Shown: one piece after another, positions 37,601-64,000 of the stretch
How positions within the stretch are numbered: position 1 is the first letter of the stretch
Layout of the letters: each line of letters begins with the position of its first letter
Assembly: GCA_964035795.1 (NCBI GenBank)
Contig: OZ038324.1
Span: forward strand, 8,062,792-8,126,791
Length of the DNA stretch: 64,000 nt
Source: Pterobdella sp. o SKG-2022
Lineage: Eukaryota; Annelida; Clitellata; Hirudinida; Piscicolidae
Direction: 5' to 3'
Notes under the pieces: model-generated
Told to the model about the DNA's origin: nothing
Databases searched by the model: none
What the model saw: the letters and a program-made list of their open reading frames with translations, nothing else
Position numbers and translations under genes: made by a program

Positions 37601-39005
37601 AAATGCCCGCAAAGACCCGCAGTGCACTATCTTAACAGGAGGACAGTGTGATGATAGGTGGGTTATTTATAGATCTCTATTTGTTTCATTTTTATTGTTC
37701 TTCAATTTTTTAGTATTATGACATACTTCTTACTACTTTTGTTCTTATTTTTGAATTTCGTGTGTTTCTTCGATTTATTTTTATTTTTTTGTCATTAAAT
37801 AGTTTTTTTACAGCAATATTTTATTTTCTTATTACCGCTAACACACCTCATTATCACCTCAGTGTGGGATACAACGTCACCCCTACCATAATTGAATGCA
37901 AAAATCCCACAAACAAGCTCTTGACTGAGGTGCTCAAGCGGTTTCATACCTTCACTAAATAACATTAACTGAATTATATAACGTAGTGTAATCTAATACA
38001 AATAACATTTAATAATTTTTAAACAACAAGTAATAAATTTGCAGCATAGAAAACACCATGCATAATGCTTATATTAAGCAAGGTATTATCAATATGATCT
38101 ATTACAAAGCATATGTAACAGCAAAATCATAATACTAACACTATTGTTATAAAATCCATCCATAGCACCAACACTCGTACAGAATAAGCCTTCTAGCCAT
38201 TAAACTACCAGACACAATCACACATTCAACCGCCACTAAACATTATCTTACCAGGAAATCTTCGGCCCAGTGTTGGCGGTGTATGTATATGATGAAGATA
38301 AGTATGATGAAGTGATTAAACTTGTTGATACAACCACACCATACGCCCTCACTGGAGCCATCTTCGCCACTGATAAGTAGGCGCTTGTATCATTGATAGG
38401 GGTTTGGTTTGCATAGGTTAATATTGTAATAATGATGTTGATGATGTTTTTATTTTCATTAAGGCCTTTAAATAACGATCCTTTTTAAATAGTTTAATCT
38501 TTTTTCAATAGATTTTTCATGTTACTGCCACAGTGTGTCACAGACATACCTTAAGCATCCTTGGTTGTTCGAAAACCTCGAAAAATAACACACACACACA
38601 CAGAAGTGTGATGCAAAAAACACTGGATGCCTTAAGAATGAGTGCAGGTAACTTGTACGTGAACGACAAGTCCACAGGATCTGTGGTGGCCCAGCAGCCC
38701 TTCGGTGGGGCCAGGCGCTCAGGTTTGTGAGGTGGTGGCGATAGTAGTAGTAGTACTAGTAGTAGTTGTTACAATGAGTATCAATGGTACTACTTTTTTA
38801 CTTACTTTACATAAGTAAAAATTGCGATGGTAATACTGAAACAAAATATCAGTTTAAAGGGTGATACAATTCTTCAGGAACGAATGACAAAGCGGGAGGT
38901 CCACACTATGTATTAAGGTTTGTCAACCCAGTATCCATCAAGACACAAAACGCTAAGAACACCAGGACCCATTACGATTATATGGAAAGTTCTTTCGAGC
39001 AATAA
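31686..39005 (+). CDS. ALDH4A1: Delta-1-pyrroline-5-carboxylate dehydrogenase, mitochondrial; 562 aa, 19 exons, complete
   Basis: It oxidises glutamate-gamma-semialdehyde (from proline or ornithine) to glutamate with NAD+ in the mitochondrial matrix. Exons: 31686-31726, 31895-31950, 32085-32206, 32409-32456, 33096-33217, 33392-33506, 35295-35363, 35567-35641, 35729-35818, 35956-36053, 36270-36343, 36613-36720, 36898-36981, 37283-37347, 37572-37657, 37863-37929, 38255-38376, 38604-38722, 38878-39005. They sum to 1689 bases in one frame; human ALDH4A1 has 563 residues. The N-terminus MTSLKFASYFRKICCARFHF is basic and hydroxylated, fitting a targeting peptide. Key motifs: ITPFNFTAIGG, NVVLWKPSDT, NFTGS, the general-base Glu in GECGGKN, the catalytic Cys in GQKCSACSRLYVP, EIFGPVL, and QQPFGGARRSGTNDKAGGPHY. 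No damage is visible; it looks active. Confidence 0.95.
32771..32814. repeat. (GA)n/(GATA)n compound microsatellite, ALDH4A1 intron
   Basis: A GAGAGAGAGAGA run followed by AGATAGATAGATAGATAGATA in the intron 32457-33095. Confidence 0.9.
33507..35294 (+). other. Large ALDH4A1 intron (1.8 kb)
   Basis: AT-rich with T-rich and TTA-rich stretches, including (TTA)n at about 34973-35020. No coding or RNA gene recognised. Confidence 0.7.
36988..37083 (+). repeat. GAT-rich imperfect microsatellite just after an ALDH4A1 donor
   Basis: Starts about 6 bases inside the intron that follows exon 36898-36981. The run GATGATGAAGATGATGATAG and its degenerate copies keep the exon frame open as an acidic peptide, but the next real exon (37283) joins in phase and matches the family. 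Confidence 0.8.
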
Positions 39006-39250
39006 TCGTCTTTTGGCACGCTATTTTACACCATCTTTTTATCGTCATTTAGTTTTTAAATTCAAATTTAGAGGTAACGGTTTTGAAATATATATTTTTC
39101 TATTTTTTTAATATATTTATGAATTTATTTTTTTTGATGAAGTTTTCTTGCATTGTCTGTAACTTTTTCATTCTCCATCGGTTGGGGTAATCAACGCCAG
39201 CATCAAACTTTGAATCAAATGTCTGCTCACAAATAATCCTCAGTCTTTTG

Positions 39251-39256
39251 AATAAA
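39251..39256 (+). terminator. Putative poly(A) signal of ALDH4A1
   Basis: AATAAA about 246 bases after the TAA at 39003-39005. Confidence 0.5.
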
Positions 39257-39959
39257 TTAAATCCGCTTGCAAGTTTTATCATCAATCGATATTGTTACGT
39301 CATGTTCGATAAGTTATTAGTTGAACGCGAAAACCTGGCCTAGTTTTCAACCAATCAAGTTTGTTAATTTAACCATGAATTCAACTATAATACGCTTATA
39401 TTTGGTTACTCTATTTGGCTTTGTGTGACACACTTATTAAAGAGTCACTATTGACCTTAAAAAACCAACCAATATCAAAGTTCTGAATAGCCAACTCAGT
39501 AAGTTTGTGACAATTGATCATCTTTCAAATAAATATTTTTTTATCACAATACAATAGTGTTTGCATGAAAATTTACAAATCTATGTGAGAAGTGCACATA
39601 AAAAATTATAAAACGAAACAAATTCTTTTCCTAACTTTTTACATAAACTATTTTTATAATATATTGATAAACTATTTGCCTGTCAACAGATATAAAACTC
39701 AGTCCTCACACAACCAAAACTACAAAAAAGCTGTACAATAGTAATAGCGTCAACTTGAAGCTCTCAACACACGATTTAATTATGATAATCCTATCATGAT
39801 AATGTTAACTACGCAACCTCGTAGGTCGACAAGTGTCAGGATTGTTATGAAAGCGTCTTCATTAGCACTAGAAAACATCTCGCAAACCAGGAGATCTTTT
39901 AATCTCTTAAGATGCGTGTCAAATTCAATTTATCCCTTCCTTCCTGCACTATTATCCAG

Positions 39960-40045
39960 GTCTACTATTACTACTAATATAACAACTACTACTACTATTG
40001 TCACTACTACCACTACTATTACTGCTACTACTACTTCTTATCATT
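39960..40045 (+). repeat. (ACT)n imperfect microsatellite
   Basis: CTACTATTACTACTAATATAAC and following ACTACT/CACTACTACC units; it creates a Thr-rich open frame that is not a gene. Confidence 0.8.
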
Positions 40046-43000
40046 ATACTATCATATTATTCCTACCTTTTCTTCTACTCCTAAGAGTTAGCTCTTACAA
40101 TTTCTAGCTTACTCCAGTGCTTTTGATAGCATATAAAATTGTGAAATATATAATAAACACAAGTCATTGAAACAATATTCATTCATCTTATGGATAAGTT
40201 TTAAAAACCATAATACAAAACACCTCTGCAACAATTCTCAATCAACCCACAAACGATTCGAACCAGCTTATTGGTATATGCAGTAGAAGATTGCTCTATC
40301 TGACACTTACAATACACATAACCTACTGTCAACTTTGTTGAACTTATTCAGTTTCTATGGAGTTTGTTCGGCTGTCCACAACACAGTATTCAATATTGTT
40401 AGTGATTACTAAACTACATCATTGTGTTAATATTATTTTTTATATTATAATTGTTTGCTCTATATTAATTCATTTATATTATTCAATCTTTTAACCATTG
40501 ATATTGGTTATTATTATATTCATCAAGCCATATTATTATTCCATCTATCACTTTTAAATATCAAGTGAGCTTGAAACTCCCTGGGTTAAACATCACTATA
40601 ATATACTTCGTAGATTAATAATAATATTATTATTATTGTTTCATTATTATTAAATACAATCATTGTTATTTCCCCCATTGAAACCTACACGGAGGTAACG
40701 TACAATCCTAAGGAAGGATACAAAGGGTTAATCTTATATTAACTACACCATTAGCTCCACAAGCGTGGCGAATCGATAGCGTTTTGAAGAGATATTTCAG
40801 AGATAAAATCCACTGAACTCCTAATTAAGAAACTATATGAGTTTCAGACATTTTGACAAGCTCAAATCTACGATAAAGATCCTAATTGACAGTATTTGCT
40901 TTTAAAAATGATTTTTTAATTCATGGAGCTTTTCGATTTGCTGAGAATCCTCATCTCAGTATTTCATTTTTAGTTATTTATAGAACAATAATTATATTAG
41001 AATAATTCCTATTGGCACAGCTCGAGATAGCAGATAAGACGCTAAAGATTTGAAGTTCTTCAGTATAATTATAATCATCGATAGTTTTTCTTAGTATACT
41101 TTTAATAACCAAGTAATAACATTTACTCAATTGGTATCAATCGCCATCGGAAACTCACTGGGTTGAAGATTATACATAATCATTCGCATGATGCTGCATT
41201 TCAATGTATAAAATTTTAATATAAATTATTTTCAATAAAGCGCTTTAAAATTTAATATAAATTCACTTTTGATTACGCTCCATATCAAAGAGCGATTTTA
41301 ATTGAACGAACCTGAAATGCAACTTACGTAATGCTTATCGCCATTTTATCCGATGCTTCGCTCTTCTAATTAAATCCACTTTTAGATATAAATTTCCTTT
41401 TTTTATATTTCAATTTAATTTAATTTATTTTTAGTTAATTAAGTGAAAAGTATTTAGCTCTAAAATCTTATATTTTCATATAATTCTGATTCATTGAAAA
41501 ATTTCAGTAAAAATAAAATTGTTTTATTAAGACAAGTTAACTAAACATTAAATTTCGTCGATATTAATTAATAATAATATTTTAATTTTAGTTACAATAC
41601 ACCAAAATAAAGCAGAAACAGCAAAACAACAAAAACTCCCTACAAAGACAAAACGATAGCACAAAACAACACATAAATAGATATCAAAGGGACCCCAATA
41701 CAACATATACAATACAAAGTCTTGCATAACATCAATGTGTTTCAATCATTCTCCTGCCTTCCTCACCATGCCTTTCATCAATGCATCACCACTTTTTATG
41801 GTGTTATTTTATAAATGGTGGAATTGTGTGGTGAAGAGTTTTTTCTCTTTTATATATGAATTCAAATAGATATTTAAGAGTTGTCTCTGATGTGGAAAAT
41901 ATTTGCTGCTATAAAGTGAAGTGAGTTAAGGTAAAATAAAATGATATTATTTAATTAGAAATTAAGCGTTAAATAAATATAACAATGAAACTGTAACAAC
42001 GTTAGTTTGCAAGAGAAAAGTTGAAAGGCCAATCAAAGGAATATATAACTAGTTACGTAACCACAAGCTAAATTTAGAAAGTTTTGTTAGATACAAATAA
42101 TTGAATACCTTTCCTGGATTTGATCATGAATCAACTTTTGAGTTTTTAATGGATTTCATTTTTGTTTCGTTGTGAAGTTTTCAATTTTTTTAAATATAAT
42201 TCCAACTTTTTTTGTTTTATTTCCAGAAATTTGTCTAAAATAGTTTATCATAAAGTTATAAAGTGATAATAAAATTGTTTTTATTTAATATTTTCTTTCA
42301 ATGTTCATCATAACTGATTTTCTATTCTTCATCTTCGTCGTCGTCATCACCATCCTCCATTCATGCTTCCACGGGGAATCGGGAACGGTTGATTGACAGA
42401 ATTAAGTCCCGCCTCTAATTATATCCGCCAATCCCTGGAGAGGCTTTTTATATTTTTTCTATTTTTGTAAGAAATATTTTAAATTTATTTCCAGTCTCAT
42501 AGCAAATTTTATACTCATTATATAAGCGAATTTTTATATTCTTTTCAGCAAAATGACTTTGTTCAGATGTTTTAAATTTTATTTCAGATTAGTGCTTTTG
42601 AATTAATTTTGCATTAATTTAATAGAAAAAGCATATTTTTGCACTTTTTAAAAAATTATAAACTCATAATTTCGAAGTGATCAATAGCAAAAAAAATGTG
42701 AAAGCATATTTTTAAACTTGAATGTAAAATGATAGAAATCAAAATTTTAATAAAACGCTTGGAAAGGCTGTGATGGGATTGGTTGAAGCACTATAATGAT
42801 GTATATATGCCAAGTCATCCAACAAAACTACAATTTGATCGTTTTCAAGCATTTATATTCTCTCACCAACCATTAACTTTTAAAGAGACAAATTTTCTGC
42901 ATCAAAGTTAAGTTGAAGTTTGTTATAATTTTTCTTTTAAGCGTTTTTCTAATTGAGATCTCCAAAGTTGTATACAAAGTTATTTTTGTGTTACCTACAA

Positions 43001-43379
43001 TGAAAGTCCCATCTAGAAATTGTAAATTAACTGAAAAATTAAGTATTTTATAACTGTTTTTTATTAAAAATATTTTTAAAAAGCTTCAGAAGATACAAAA
43101 TAGATTAAAGATAACAAGAAATTTTGAAAAAATTTGAATTAGAGAATAATTAAACGAGAAATAACAAATCACTGGCAATCCTCGCTTTGATTTGTTTTGC
43201 TTTCACTCAAACTAATTAAGTTCCATTCGAATCAGTTCAGCCATTTGTCCAACAAAAAATAACACGTATTTCAACTTATCTTAGTCAAAAATTTTCCACT
43301 AAATCCACAATAAGACATTTTTTGACCAAAAACTAACAACACCAAAGTCTAAACTTCAACTTATCTTCTAGCAAGCCTC

Positions 43380-59402
<16,023 letters not shown>

Positions 59403-59723
59403 TTTTTTTTGTTTTAGTTATTTATTATTTGTTTGTATTATCGTTCAAGTGTTCAAAAATTTCATAAGTTTCGAGACCGCACGTTTGGCATTTTATTTTT
59501 TGTCATTCGGTTTGCAACCTTGTGGTCTGCAAGGTGAGGACTATAACAGTATTATATTTTTATGATTTCCAGTTTCAGAAAATATTTCAATTGTATTTAA
59601 TTATAAAAAGTATTTCACATTTTCCATTGGATCACATTTCAATATTTCTTCTTTGCCTATCTTACTTTTGAGTAAATCAACTATTTTTGATTGCAAATCA
59701 TTCTCGGAAGCTTCATAAATTTT

Positions 59724-59729
59724 AATAAA
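59724..59729 (+). terminator. Putative poly(A) signal of COE
   Basis: AATAAA about 320 bases after the TGA at 59400-59402. Confidence 0.45.
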
Positions 59730-60037
59730 GCTATTCAAATCATTCCCTTAAATAAGAAATAGTCATCGAATAAACTAAAATCTGCCATCAAAAGAATGGT
59801 ACACTAAATCTCTTCATCTCTTTTACTCCCTAGAACCAAAACTACAAACTTCAAAAACATATATCACTTCTATATGCTTCATTTCATCGATATAAAACTT
59901 TAAAGGTTTAGCTGAAAATCTTTTGTTATTTGCAACATTTAATCTATTTGGAGATTTTGCAACCTCAATTTATTGGTCACAGAGCTACCAACTTAAATTA
60001 TAACTATGTAAAACAATACCCAGAACTCAAAGTCGAG

Positions 60038-60043
60038 TTTATT
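60038..60043 (-). terminator. Putative poly(A) signal of PI4K2
   Basis: TTTATT on the plus strand is AATAAA on the minus strand, about 465 bases after the TGA at 60510-60508. Confidence 0.4.
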
Positions 60044-60507
60044 TATGTGGCAATCGGTACATTCTCAAGCACATTCTGGTTTTCAAATTCACAAAAAAAT
60101 TATTAAAATTTATTCATTAAAGTGTATCTAAGATGAAAAAAAAATTGCCTAAGCCCACAATATGTAATAACATTGTAACATTGACAAAGCCATTAGACAT
60201 AAAACTGGCGGAAAAGTGATGAATTAAATTTGTGAATCAATCTTGAACATATTTTCAGTTAAAATCAAAAAAAATTCTTTTAAATACATAAAGTTTAAGA
60301 AAAATGTTAGCATCAATTAATCATAATGACCGATAGAATACAAGAGCATATACACAGGTTGCATGTGATTCATAAATATTTCACCTATTCGAAGAAAGTA
60401 TCTAGATAAATTTTGGCAAATGTGGTATCATTTCAACAGAATCCCATGGAAAACCCATCAGAACAAAAAATTTTAAAATAATGGAACCTTGAATGCACTT
60501 GGAAAGA

Positions 60508-63351
<2,844 letters not shown>

Positions 63352-63361
63352 TCATTGATCA

Positions 63362-64000
63362 TCATTTTATTATAGTCAGCATCTTTCCCTTTTTCAAGGG
63401 GTCACTGACTTCTTTCCATGAGCTAACCCTCTTCCTCCATTTCACCCTGTCATAGCCATCTTTAAAAACTAATCCAAGCCCACGACAAAGGTTTTCCATC
63501 ATCCCTTTCCAGGTTAACCTTGGCCTTCCCCTTCCTCTACTACCTACAACCTCAAACCTCCACGCCTGTTTGACACAGTCGTCATCCTCTTTCCTTACTA
63601 CATGACCCAGCCATCTCAAACTCCCTTGCTTCACCACTTCAACGATCGTACTATCCAACCCCAATCTAACCATCAACTCCTTTGTACTCACGCCATCAGC
63701 TAGCTGCACACCACACATCATTCTAAGCATCCGTTTTTCTACACTTCTCAAAATACTCTCTTCAACGGATCTTACTACCCAGGTTTCCGAGCCATATGTC
63801 ATGACAGGCCTCACACATGTCCTATAAATTTGTCCTTTAATATTCCATGTGTGTCTTTTATCACATAACATAAAAGACACACTGTTGAATGCCTTCCAAC
63901 CCAGCCCAATCCTTCGTGTAACAGCTAGCTCACTTCCTCCTCCACCATTCACATTGTCTCCTAAATAACAATAACTATTTATCCTCTCCAACTCACCTAA
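63362..64000 (-). mobile_element. Non-LTR retrotransposon (LINE) fragment: C-terminal part of the reverse-transcriptase ORF
   Basis: The open frame runs in from the right window edge (LGELERINSYCYLGD) to a stop at 63362. It shows the order typical of the RT thumb and C-terminal region of LINE polyproteins: YLGD near the start, RTCVRPVMTYGSETW, RSVEKRMLRMMCGV, LRWLGHVVRKEDD, and GRGRPRLTW with a final KWRKRV. There is no stop or frameshift in the visible 210 codons, so the copy may be young. It lies in an intron of the PI4K2 gene, in the same orientation. The clade is not resolved; the endonuclease and RT core would be right of the window. Confidence 0.9.

Larger units (their letters stand above)
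39006..43379. other. Intergenic region between ALDH4A1 and COE
   Basis: Holds the ALDH4A1 3' UTR (AATAAA at 39251-39256), an ACT-rich microsatellite (about 39960-40045), short (TTA)n runs near 40620, and the upstream region of COE. A relatively GC-rich, non-repetitive island lies at about 42330-42450 (see findings). No protein-coding or tRNA gene could be supported. Confidence 0.6.
59403..60507. other. Convergent intergenic region, COE and PI4K2 3' UTRs
   Basis: AATAAA at 59724-59729 could serve COE; TTTATT at 60038-60043 could serve the minus-strand PI4K2. No other feature seen. Confidence 0.55.

Noticed and set aside
38534..38589. Possible ALDH4A1 exon reading VSQTYLKHPWLFENLEK
   Set aside because: It runs into a stop, and splicing 38376 to 38604 aligns with ALDH4A1 residue for residue.

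Overview
This is a gene-sparse, AT-rich, microsatellite-rich animal nuclear window. Genes are split by short introns (about 50-300 bp in the first gene, up to about 6 kb elsewhere) with ordinary GT-AG splice sites. It holds five protein-coding genes, one of them cut at each window edge, and a piece of a LINE-type retrotransposon. The giant Ig/Fn3/kinase muscle protein is a twitchin (UNC-22/projectin class), which points to a protostome or similar invertebrate; I cannot name the phylum from sequence alone.

Layout. (1) 1-22075, plus strand: 3' part of a twitchin gene, about 80 exons assembled here by splice phase. It encodes Ig and Fn3 domains, a kinase-fold domain with degenerate catalytic motifs, two further Ig domains and a Ser/Tyr-rich tail. 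Its middle holds a tandem duplication of a ten-domain block. (2) 24208-31003, minus strand: a complete 13-exon gene for a 411-residue ankyrin-repeat protein with a predicted N-myristoylation signal, family name not recognised; it converges on twitchin. (3) 31686-39005, plus strand: complete 19-exon ALDH4A1 (mitochondrial delta-1-pyrroline-5-carboxylate dehydrogenase, 562 residues), head-to-head with the ankyrin gene across 682 bp. (4) 43380-59402, plus strand: complete 12-exon COE/EBF transcription factor (475 residues) with large introns carrying long microsatellites and compact motif-rich islands. (5) 60508-63312, minus strand: 3' part of a type II phosphatidylinositol 4-kinase with an Asn-rich insertion in the catalytic domain; its next intron upstream contains the LINE fragment (63362-64000).

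The genes do not form one pathway: muscle scaffold, ankyrin adaptor, proline catabolism, neural/mesodermal transcription factor and membrane lipid kinase. The most notable observations are the probable pseudokinase state of the twitchin kinase, the ten-domain duplication with patches of much higher identity and different intron sets in the two copies, the uncharacterised myristoylated ankyrin protein with one exon per repeat, and several 3' splice sites embedded in microsatellites instead of a normal polypyrimidine tract. All exon boundaries were read by eye from GT/AG sites, phase and family homology; no alignment software was used.
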